From positions 1 through 5,749 of the forward strand of contig JAUWNS010000149.1 of assembly GCA_030612485.1 (NCBI GenBank): a DNA stretch of 5,749 bases. The letters are read 5' to 3'. The notes beneath the pieces are model-generated. The model did not search any database. It saw nothing but the letters and a program-made list of their open reading frames with translations, and was not told the origin of the DNA. The stretch comes from Candidatus Bipolaricaulota bacterium (GTDB lineage: Bacteria > Bipolaricaulota > Bipolaricaulia > UBA7950 > UBA9294). A program made the translations under genes and the position numbers. This document shows, piece after piece, positions 1 through 5,067 of this stretch; the stretch's first letter is position 1; each line of letters starts with the position of its first letter.

Positions 1-317
1 TCCGGCCGGCATTCTTTCTCCCTCTCTGCGCAACACAATCACGCAAACTGCCTTGTAAAGGGAGTTTGCGATACTGCTTAATGCCTTGTACAAAGAACAA
101 TCAGTCATTGTAATACCCCTCCACGGTAAAGTCGGGCTAGAGTACACCAAACGGCGAACCGATGGAAACGCAGGGATCAATCCACCTAGAGAGCCTGAGG
201 GATAGATTGTAGAACCCCCGAATCCGTTCTGGAAGGAGATTCTCGAAGATGATGGATTCAGAGTTTCTGATGGTATTCTCGCAAACGTCGTGCGGGAGTT
301 GGCTTCCCGATTCCTTT
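1..317. other. Left flank with no convincing gene
   Basis: All three forward frames open at the left edge meet stops within about 115 bases. The reverse-strand frames here are short, have no recognisable domain, and one of them runs through the tRNA fragment at 318-352. Besides a hairpin at 42-70 and one copy of a 14-base repeat (185-198), nothing can be supported. If the island reading is right, this is the DNA that originally lay downstream of the tRNA-Glu gene. Confidence 0.5.
42..70. repeat. Hairpin-forming inverted repeat
   Basis: Two 11-base arms (42-52 and 60-70, left arm CGCAAACTGCC) pair over 10 of 11 positions around a 7-base loop, TTGTAAA. The single mismatch is G50 against G62. 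No T-run follows on the + strand, so a simple intrinsic terminator is not supported. It could be a terminator-like end or a REP-like palindrome for a gene left of the window. Confidence 0.4.
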
Positions 318-352
318 GGTCCTGAGGGGATTCGAACCCCTGTCGCCGGGAT
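318..352 (-). repeat. Detached 3' half of tRNA-Glu (candidate attachment-site repeat)
   Basis: These 35 bases match positions 4748-4782 of the intact tRNA-Glu in the same orientation, with one difference (T at 323 against C at 4753). They correspond to the 3' side of the anticodon loop, the 3' anticodon strand, the variable loop, the T-arm with TTCGAAT loop, and the 3' acceptor strand. Identity stops exactly at the last acceptor base, and the CCA tail is absent here (AAA follows instead). There is no 5' half, so it cannot be a functional tRNA. A directly repeated tRNA 3' end is the usual footprint of site-specific integration into a tRNA gene. The other copy is the 3' end of the intact gene. 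Confidence 0.85.
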
Positions 353-431
353 CATTGATGAGACAAGAGATGGATCTGGGTAACTGATGGTCGAATCTGT
401 CAGGCAACTTGTGCGCGCTAGGCTCTTCGCC

Positions 432-460
432 TTGCGTAACACGGATGGAGCGGGTATACT
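432..460 (+). promoter_or_regulatory. Candidate sigma70-type promoter for the helicase gene
   Basis: TTGCGT (432-437), a 17-base spacer and TATACT (455-460) form a plausible -35/-10 pair. The -10 matches consensus at five of six positions, while the -35 is strong only in its TTG. Initiation near 467 would give a leader of roughly 110 bases before the proposed TTG start at 575. Long leaders are known for some cold-induced helicase genes, but no specific regulatory element is recognised here. Confidence 0.45.
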
Positions 461-561
461 TGGTCCCAATTACAATTACCGAAAGCAATTTATTCGCATA
501 CCAACCCAAAAACCAATTGCAATCAACCCGAGCTGAGCGTGCGACTTGGCTCAATGAAGCC

Positions 562-567
562 AAGGAG
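562..567 (+). promoter_or_regulatory. Ribosome binding site that sets the helicase start
   Basis: AAGGAG lies 7 bases before the TTG at 575, an ideal spacing. The upstream in-frame GTG (539) and ATG (554) have no comparable purine-rich site, and the GTG at 569 is too close to it. This favours TTG as the true start. Confidence 0.65.
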
Positions 568-574
568 TGTGTTT

Positions 575-1798
575 TTGAATTTCGAACAGTTTTCGTTTGA
601 CCGGCGCATTGCCGCCGGTGTGAAGTCCGTTGGTTACACCATCCCCACCCCGATTCAGCAGAAGGCCATCCCTGTCGTCCTTCAAGGGCGGGATATTCTA
701 GGATTGGCCCAGACCGGAACGGGAAAGACGGCCGCCTTCGTGCTGCCGATTCTCCAGCGCCTGAGCCAGGGGCCTCGCGGCAGAGTGCGGGCCCTAATCG
801 TGGCCCCGACTCGCGAACTGGCCGAGCAGATCCACCAAGAAACTGTCAAGCTGGGCCGCGATACGAAAGTTCGCAGCGTCACGATCTACGGCGGCGTGAG
901 CAAGGGACCGCAGCTCGCGGCCCTGCGCCGAGGAGTGGAAATCGTGGTCGCATGTCCGGGGCGCTTGCTCGATCACGTCAACGCGGGCTCTATCGACCTA
1001 TCGCACGTGGAGGTGCTGGTTCTCGATGAGGCCGACCGCATGTGCGACATGGGGTTCCTCCCCGATATTCGCCGGATCATACGACAGGTGCCAAAGAAGC
1101 GGCAAACGCTCTTCTTCTCGGCGACCATGCCCAAGGATATCCGTGCCCTTGCCGACAAGATCCTCACTAATCCGGAGACGGTGCAGATCGGAACGATCGC
1201 GCCCGCGGAGACGGTTTCTCATGCCCTCTATCCGGTGCCCGAGGATCGTCGCAAGGAACTCCTCATTGCGATGCTTCGGCGGACAGCAACCAGCCGTGTT
1301 CTCATTTTCACACGCACCAAGCATCGAGCCCGAAGCCTTGCGGTCTACATGAAGAAGCAGGGGTATCGCGCGGCCGCTCTTCAGGGGAACATGACCCAGA
1401 ACCAGCGGCAGCAGGCGATCAACGGCTTTCGTAATGGAAAGGTCGACATGCTTGTGGCCACCGATATCGCGGCCCGAGGAATCGATGTGTCGCAGATCTC
1501 ACACGTGATCAACTTCGACATGCCTGACACGGTTGACGCCTACACCCACCGGATCGGGCGCACCGGCCGGATCGGGCGTTCGGGCGAAGCCTTTACGTTT
1601 GCGATTCGAGGAGACAGCATGATGGTCCGGCAGATCGAAAAGACACTGGGAACCCGGCTGGAACGTCGCAGGCTGCCCGATTTCGAGTACAGCGGCGGGT
1701 TCGATCCCGAGCGGCAGTTCCCGCAAAGAAGCTCAAGCGCATCGAGTCTCCCTCGTTCCTTCGGAAGCCGTGGCTCCCGTCGGAAAAGCTACCGCTAG
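575..1798 (+). CDS. rhlE: DEAD-box ATP-dependent RNA helicase, RhlE-like
   Basis: This is a cytoplasmic superfamily 2 helicase that uses ATP to unwind short RNA duplexes, with roles expected in ribosome assembly or mRNA turnover. From the TTG start the protein has 407 residues. The motifs appear in order: Q-motif region (GYTIPTPIQ, about 20-28), motif I AQTGTGKT (45-52), Ia PTRELA (78-83), GG (106-107), Ib as CPGR rather than the usual TPGR (127-130), II DEAD (151-154), III SAT (182-184), IV around LIFTRT, V ARGID (300-304) and VI HRIGRTGR (325-332). All ATPase residues are present. After about residue 365 comes a short Ser/Arg-rich basic tail, typical of RhlE proteins and probably RNA-binding. 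Starting at TTG 575 begins the protein at NFEQFSFD, which fits the family; GTG 539 or ATG 554 would add 12 or 7 residues. The helicase family is certain; the RhlE subgroup is likely. Confidence 0.93.
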   Translation: MNFEQFSFDRRIAAGVKSVGYTIPTPIQQKAIPVVLQGRDILGLAQTGTGKTAAFVLPILQRLSQGPRGRVRALIVAPTRELAEQIHQETVKLGRDTKVRSVTIYGGVSKGPQLAALRRGVEIVVACPGRLLDHVNAGSIDLSHVEVLVLDEADRMCDMGFLPDIRRIIRQVPKKRQTLFFSATMPKDIRALADKILTNPETVQIGTIAPAETVSHALYPVPEDRRKELLIAMLRRTATSRVLIFTRTKHRARSLAVYMKKQGYRAAALQGNMTQNQRQQAINGFRNGKVDMLVATDIAARGIDVSQISHVINFDMPDTVDAYTHRIGRTGRIGRSGEAFTFAIRGDSMMVRQIEKTLGTRLERRRLPDFEYSGGFDPERQFPQRSSSASSLPRSFGSRGSRRKSYR

Positions 1799-1894
1799 TA
1801 AGAGCACCGAGTTCGTTCACACAAGATAGTGAGTGCCCCCAAGCAGCCAAGCACGACTGGGATGCGAGGTTGCCGGGGTGCTCCAAGGGTATAA

Positions 1895-1998
1895 GGGGTT
1901 GGATCTTAACTTGTGATTTTCTCGATGGAACGACCAATCTATCCGCGCACGTCAGAAACGAATAGATGGATAAAGGTTACAAGTTGAGATCCGACCCC
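1895..1998. mobile_element. MITE-like element with 20-bp imperfect terminal inverted repeats
   Basis: The arms at 1895-1914 (GGGGTTGGATCTTAACTTGT) and 1979-1998 are reverse complements at 18 of 20 positions, enclosing 64 bases with no coding capacity. A smaller inner palindrome (AATCTATC near 1934 against GATAGATT-like sequence near 1963) could extend the fold. It sits in the gap between the convergent helicase and acetyltransferase genes. No target-site duplication is obvious. Termini beginning GGGGTC and continuing GATCTCAACTTGT resemble dispersed REP or transposase-associated repeats seen in environmental genomes; this link is from memory and unverified. A long intergenic hairpin that ends transcription from both sides is the alternative. 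Confidence 0.5.
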
Positions 1999-2041
1999 AA
2001 GAGCACAGTAAGACGGCTTGAAAAACACTAAAAATAAAGAT

Positions 2042-2079
2042 CTGGCTTCTCATGACCCTGGCTTCTGACCCCGGCTTCT
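2042..2079. repeat. Three short direct repeats of a GGCTTCT motif
   Basis: CTGGCTTCT occurs at 2042-2050 and 2058-2066, and a third copy, CCGGCTTCT, at 2071-2079. The first two copies are separated from the next by a TGACCC block (2053-2058 and 2066-2071). On the opposite strand this reads as alternating AGAAGCC and GGGTCA words, similar in style to the GGGGTC ends of the adjacent inverted-repeat element. It may be a remnant of the same repeat family. It follows the acetyltransferase stop codon. Confidence 0.5.
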
Positions 2080-2117
2080 TTTGATGCATGAATCCAGTTC
2101 TTAAGGGCCGAGAACGA

Positions 2118-2573
2118 CTACTGCAGGTCCAGCACGACGGCCATTTCCTTGCCGAACCTGTCACCTCGGTCTTCAAAGCCAAGCGACGCGTACAAAGCAC
2201 CAGCAGGCGTATTGTCAGGGCTATACCCTGCGACGATCCTCTTGCAGTCGAGACTTGTTGCCATCTCATCGATGATCAGACGCATAGCGTATTTGGCAAT
2301 TCCTTTTCGCTGATACCCTTTGTCGATCATTAGCCTGTAGATCCAATGGCCGCCAAGCTCTTCTGGCTCGGTGTTATACATGAGGAATCCGACAAGATCT
2401 TGCCGGAGGTAGATCGCCCTAAGTCGTAGCGTGGGCTCGTATTTCGATTGAGCTATGGATACTGAGTTGGGTTCCACGAACCGCTCTTGTTCCTCTGCCA
2501 TGCTGAGCTGGCAGCAGGCATACCAATTCTCCGCGGTTACTTCTTTCAGAGATATTACAGTGTCAATTCGCAT
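2118..2573 (-). CDS. GNAT-family N-acetyltransferase, BltD/SpeG-like
   Basis: This 151-residue protein is a single GNAT domain that would transfer acetyl from acetyl-CoA to a primary amine. Overall pattern and length resemble diamine or spermine/spermidine acetyltransferases such as Bacillus BltD, so a polyamine substrate is a reasonable guess but not shown. Visible elements are the beta strand LVGFLMYNTEP (60-70), strand WIYRLMID (77-84) running into the acetyl-CoA pyrophosphate loop QRKGIA (88-93, the Q/RxxGxG/A motif), and NTPAGALYASLGF (121-133), whose Tyr128 is at the usual general-acid position. The ATG start has AGG six bases upstream on the coding strand. The gene converges on the helicase and diverges from the unknown ORF and cfa, so it is its own transcription unit. 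Single small acetyltransferases are common cargo of mobile elements. Confidence 0.88.
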   Translation of the reverse strand: MRIDTVISLKEVTAENWYACCQLSMAEEQERFVEPNSVSIAQSKYEPTLRLRAIYLRQDLVGFLMYNTEPEELGGHWIYRLMIDKGYQRKGIAKYAMRLIIDEMATSLDCKRIVAGYSPDNTPAGALYASLGFEDRGDRFGKEMAVVLDLQ

Positions 2574-2631
2574 TATGACCTCATCAAGCTATTCCCGTCC
2601 TCATACGCGCTGGCCCGATCTCGACACGACG

Positions 2632-2661
2632 ATTCTACTCAGTCAGGGAGGTAGACCGCAA
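2632..2661 (-). promoter_or_regulatory. Candidate promoter for the acetyltransferase gene
   Basis: On the reverse strand, TTGCGG (2656-2661) and TAGAAT (2632-2637) are separated by 18 bases. The -10 matches five of six consensus positions. The predicted start of transcription is near 2625, giving a leader of about 50 bases before the ATG at 2573. The -35 is weak beyond TTG. Confidence 0.4.
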
Positions 2662-2695
2662 TAGGCGAAGCCAGTGATGAAGCTAGAGAGCCTGA

Positions 2696-3007
2696 GTGAC
2701 TGATCGTGGAATTATACGAGGTGCAATTGGTACCGCTATTCAAGTAATCAGCCATTCTTGGCCGCCAGAAGGTAGACCCCTTTCCCGTTTCAAGGGGGAG
2801 AACGGCAGTCTGTTCTACGATGCAGCGAACATCTGGGAGTTGACGCGAGCCGTCGGTACACAGGTTGACTACTACAAGGAGGCATTCGGCCTGTCTGCGT
2901 GCGAATATGCACAGGCAGGCGCTGGGACACCTGGCGCCGCGGCCTATATCAATCGAGAGGTGAGCTTGCCAAAACCGGTCCTTGACTTAGCACCACTTAG
3001 CACCTAG
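2696..3007 (+). CDS. Hypothetical protein of unknown family, possibly a gene remnant
   Basis: The 103-codon frame opens at GTG 2696 directly after an in-frame TGA and has no clear ribosome binding site. No family is recognised. The first 38 or so residues look non-descript, but about 39-92 (from LFYDAANIWELT through AAYINREVSLPKP) reads like real protein, with mostly G/C third positions, mixed charge and aromatic residues. That suggests either a small soluble protein with an undetected start or the 3' end of a gene whose front is lost. No signal peptide or membrane segment is seen. Its last codons overlap the apparent cfa promoter, and it ends 67 bases before cfa. It could also be a chance frame. 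Confidence 0.35.
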   Translation: MTDRGIIRGAIGTAIQVISHSWPPEGRPLSRFKGENGSLFYDAANIWELTRAVGTQVDYYKEAFGLSACEYAQAGAGTPGAAAYINREVSLPKPVLDLAPLST

Positions 3008-3010
3008 ACT
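2982..3010 (+). promoter_or_regulatory. Candidate cfa promoter with a spacer containing a tandem repeat
   Basis: TTGACT (2982-2987, five of six consensus bases) and TAGACT (3005-3010, four of six) are separated by exactly 17 bases. The stretch 2985-3004 consists of two perfect copies of ACTTAGCACC, so the repeat covers the end of the -35 and the whole spacer. Transcription would start near 3017, about 58 bases before the cfa ATG. The site lies at the end of the upstream ORF. Confidence 0.55.
2985..3004. repeat. Perfect 2 x 10-bp tandem direct repeat
   Basis: ACTTAGCACC is present at 2985-2994 and again, without change, at 2995-3004. It occupies the spacer of the proposed cfa promoter. One helical turn between copies would also suit a direct-repeat operator, but no matching regulator is in the window. 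Confidence 0.85.
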
Positions 3011-3062
3011 GGTGCAGGATTTTCACCTCATGCCCCTAAGTTGGTTCTCATACCATAAGGAG

Positions 3063-3067
3063 AGAGG
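3063..3067 (+). promoter_or_regulatory. Ribosome binding site that sets the cfa start
   Basis: The purine tract 3057-3072 contains AAGGAG (3057-3062) and AGAGG (3063-3067). The latter is 7 bases from the ATG at 3075. The frame is open upstream to a GTG at 3012, but that codon has no such site and would lie just beyond the promoter -10. Confidence 0.7.
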
Positions 3068-3074
3068 AAGAACA

Positions 3075-4373
3075 ATGGTATTGCAACGGGCTAAGACCAC
3101 CGATGGGAATGCCCAAACCAGTTTATCCTTGTTTCAGAGCTTGCTGGCTGATTACCATCCGCGCGATTTTGCCGTGCGCTTGTGGGATGGTAGCCAGTGG
3201 GATGCTGAACCGGGGCAGCCAACACGTTTCACGCTGGTTCTTCGGCACCCTGGCGCGCTGCGTAAGATGTTCTCGCCACCCACCGAACTGGCCCTAGGCG
3301 AAGCGTACATCTACGATAACTTCGACATCGAGGGAGAGATCGAAAGCGTCTTTCCGCTGGCCGACTACTTCAACAGGCAGCGTTGGGGACGTACCCAATC
3401 ACTGCGCCACGCGTGGCATCTATTACGGTTACCATCCGCGGGCAATCCACGCACTGGCCGCCAGGCAGCTCGCTTGAGGGGAAGGCGTCATTCCATCCCC
3501 CGTGACCGGTTGGCGGTCACTTATCACTATGACGTATCAAACGACTTCTACAAACTGTGGCTGGACCGTCGGATGGTCTATTCGTGTGCCCACTTCGCCA
3601 CGCGCGACGACGATCTGGACACGGCTCAGGAACGTAAGTTAGCCTATATCTGCCGAAAGCTACGCCTGCGCCCCGGTGAGCGCCTGCTTGACATCGGTTG
3701 CGGCTGGGGTGGGCTGGTCCTGTACGCCGTTCAGCACTACGGCGTGGAGGCGGTCGGCATTACTCTTAGCCAGCAACAGGCTGAACTGGCCAATGAGCGC
3801 ATCTTCCAAGCAGGGCTGGCAGACCGGTGTTGCGTAAAGGTCTGTGATTACCGTGAGGTAGACGAGGCAGAAGGGTACGACAAACTGGTTAGCGTGGGAA
3901 TGTTCGAGCACGTTGGTGAATCTCTGCTGCCTAAGTATTTCACGCTGGCGTGGCGTTTGCTGCGTCCAGGCGGCGTTTTCCTCAACCAGGGCATCGCCGC
4001 CCGCTGCGCCACCGATCCGGTGCCACGCGGGCCGTCCTTCAGCGATCGCTACGTTTTCCCTGACAGTGAGTTGGTGCCGATCAGCACCACACAGCACGTG
4101 GCAGAGATGAGCGGTTTCGAGGTGCGCGATGTGGAGAGTCTACGGGAGCATTATGCGCTCACGTTACGCCACTGGGTACGCCGCCTAGAAGATCACCATG
4201 ACGAGGCGCGTCGCGCCGCCGATGAAGTGACATACCGTGTTTGGCGGCTGTTCATGTCCGGTTCAGCTTATGGATTCCAGGTTGGGCAACTCAACATATA
4301 TCAAACACTACTCGTCAAGCCCAACCAGGGCGACAGCGGACTGCCGCTAACACGTGCCGACTGGTATGCTTGA
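3075..4373 (+). CDS. cfa: Cyclopropane-fatty-acyl-phospholipid synthase
   Basis: The enzyme transfers a methylene group from S-adenosylmethionine to cis double bonds of unsaturated acyl chains in membrane phospholipids, acting at the inner face of the cytoplasmic membrane. Cyclopropanation commonly protects against acid, solvent, heat or stationary-phase stress. The 432-residue length fits full-length Cfa. The N-terminal lipid-binding domain covers about 1-125 (LGEAYIYDNFDIEGEIE, 74-90), followed by a basic linker (125-145). The catalytic domain has HYDVSNDFY (151-159), YSC (169-171) with the conserved Cys, the SAM loop LLDIGCGWGG (204-213), GITLSQQQ (228-235), FEHVG (277-281) with the conserved Glu/His, and HYALTLRHW (359-367). 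These are the expected active-site and bicarbonate-pocket regions. No frameshift is seen. It is expressed alone from the promoter at 2982-3010. Mycolic-acid cyclopropane synthases are related but lack this N-terminal domain, so Cfa is preferred. Confidence 0.95.
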   Translation: MVLQRAKTTDGNAQTSLSLFQSLLADYHPRDFAVRLWDGSQWDAEPGQPTRFTLVLRHPGALRKMFSPPTELALGEAYIYDNFDIEGEIESVFPLADYFNRQRWGRTQSLRHAWHLLRLPSAGNPRTGRQAARLRGRRHSIPRDRLAVTYHYDVSNDFYKLWLDRRMVYSCAHFATRDDDLDTAQERKLAYICRKLRLRPGERLLDIGCGWGGLVLYAVQHYGVEAVGITLSQQQAELANERIFQAGLADRCCVKVCDYREVDEAEGYDKLVSVGMFEHVGESLLPKYFTLAWRLLRPGGVFLNQGIAARCATDPVPRGPSFSDRYVFPDSELVPISTTQHVAEMSGFEVRDVESLREHYALTLRHWVRRLEDHHDEARRAADEVTYRVWRLFMSGSAYGFQVGQLNIYQTLLVKPNQGDSGLPLTRADWYA

Positions 4374-4743
4374 GGGTCAGAGACTCGGTATTCGATACTA
4401 CATGGCAAGACGGGGGGTAGGGCGCCCGTACTTCGCGCAACACAGCGTAAAAGACTCCGCTTCTCTCGATCCAGGTTCGGCTTTGCTAAGCTCCTTTTAA
4501 ATCGACGCTATTAAACGGAATGTTGGAGGACGCGATACGGCCAGAACGTGCACGGCTAGAATTTATCACAAATTGGCAACTGGTCCACGTTCAACGCAAG
4601 GGGCAGTGTGTTAAATCCAGGTGCAGGGAACACATCCTTATTATGCGGGGGCAGCAACGCCTTGCTTGGGACTCAAGACCTGACGTTACCAATTGTAATG
4701 CTGTGACCGAAGAGATCCTTCATTCAATATAACAAATGACCGT
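4374..4743. other. Intergenic stretch with no convincing gene
   Basis: This 370-base gap lies between cfa and the 3' end of the tRNA, where an integrase gene would be expected in an intact tRNA-integrated island. A 70-codon frame (4520-4732) exists but has no ribosome binding site at a workable distance, no recognisable domain, and none of the HxxR or Tyr motifs of a tyrosine recombinase. No strong terminator is visible after cfa. Confidence 0.5.
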
Positions 4744-4819
4744 TGGCGGTCCCGAGGGGATTCGAACCCCTGTCGCCGGGATGAGAGCCCGATATCCTAG
4801 GCCACTAGACGACGGGACC
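4744..4819 (-). tRNA. tRNA-Glu, anticodon CTC
   Basis: The reverse strand folds as a complete cloverleaf with its 5' end at 4819. The acceptor GGTCCCG/CGGGACC pairs fully. The D-stem is GTC/GAT with one G-U pair, and the anticodon stem is TCGGG/CCCGG around loop CTCTCAT, giving anticodon CTC that reads GAG. The T-arm is AGGGG-TTCGAAT-CCCCT. The discriminator is G73, as in other bacterial tRNA-Glu, and CCA is encoded (4744-4746). The D-loop and overall sequence resemble bacterial tRNA-Glu closely. Its 3' half (4748-4782) is duplicated at 318-352, marking this gene as a likely integration target. Confidence 0.96.
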
Positions 4820-4832
4820 AATAACACAACCA

Positions 4833-4861
4833 ATTATGCCGTATGTGCCCCCCCGCATCAA
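4833..4861 (-). promoter_or_regulatory. Candidate promoter of the tRNA-Glu gene
   Basis: On the reverse strand TTGATG (4856-4861) and CATAAT (4833-4838) are separated by exactly 17 bases. They match consensus at four and five of six positions. The -10 ends 13 bases before the mature tRNA 5' end, leaving a short leader. The spacer contains a run of seven G residues. Because this promoter lies on the far side of the tRNA from the proposed island, it would survive integration and keep the tRNA expressed. Confidence 0.6.
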
Positions 4862-4980
4862 GATAAAGAGAGGGAAGTACAGGGTTGAAGGATTAAGGAG
4901 CAGGGATTAAGAACGGGCCATCTTTTGTCGTGATCGCTCCTTGTAGCTTGGGCTCCTTCTCATTTCGAGTGGGTAGACTC

Positions 4981-5007
4981 CTTCGTGCTCTTCGTGTCCT
5001 TCGTGGT
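4981..5007. repeat. Three 9-bp tandem repeats of CTTCGTGNN
   Basis: CTTCGTGCT, CTTCGTGTC and CTTCGTGGT lie end to end, differing only in the last two bases of each unit. On the reverse strand they read as repeated CACGAAG words. Similar CACGAAG arrays occur between genes in many unrelated environmental bacterial genomes (recollection, not checked). The array lies in the 206-base gap downstream of the glycosyltransferase and outside the proposed island. Confidence 0.75.
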
Positions 5008-5067
5008 GAAATAATCCTGTCCGAAATGCGAAGTCGCCCCCCACTCAGAATAGCCAAGAGGCTCGCT

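Noticed and set aside
249..383. 44-codon + strand frame with AAGGAG 10 bases upstream of its ATG
   Set aside because: It reads straight through the tRNA fragment at 318-352, so much of its peptide would be translated tRNA sequence; the ribosome-site match is probably chance.
137..563. Overlapping reverse-strand frames of 110 and 101 codons, and a forward frame at 409-600
   Set aside because: They have no recognisable domain, overlap one another, and the reverse ones run through the tRNA-derived repeat; the forward one overlaps the helicase start region.
2777..2797. CCCCTT/AAGGGG hairpin as a terminator or riboswitch
   Set aside because: Six pairs with a nine-base loop, no T-run, and inside the 2696-3007 frame.
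2000..3000. Integron cassette reading of the acetyltransferase and unknown ORF
   Set aside because: GNAT genes are common cassettes, but no attC-like pair of GTTRRRY/RYYYAAC core sites flanks either gene, and they lie in opposite orientations.
4479..4499. Possible cfa terminator (GGCTT, loop TGCT, AAGCT, then TCCTTTT)
   Set aside because: The stem has only five pairs including a G-U and lies more than 100 bases after the stop codon, so it is too weak to call.
4520..4732. 70-codon frame as a possible integrase remnant
   Set aside because: No tyrosine-recombinase motif, no usable ribosome binding site, and no family resemblance.
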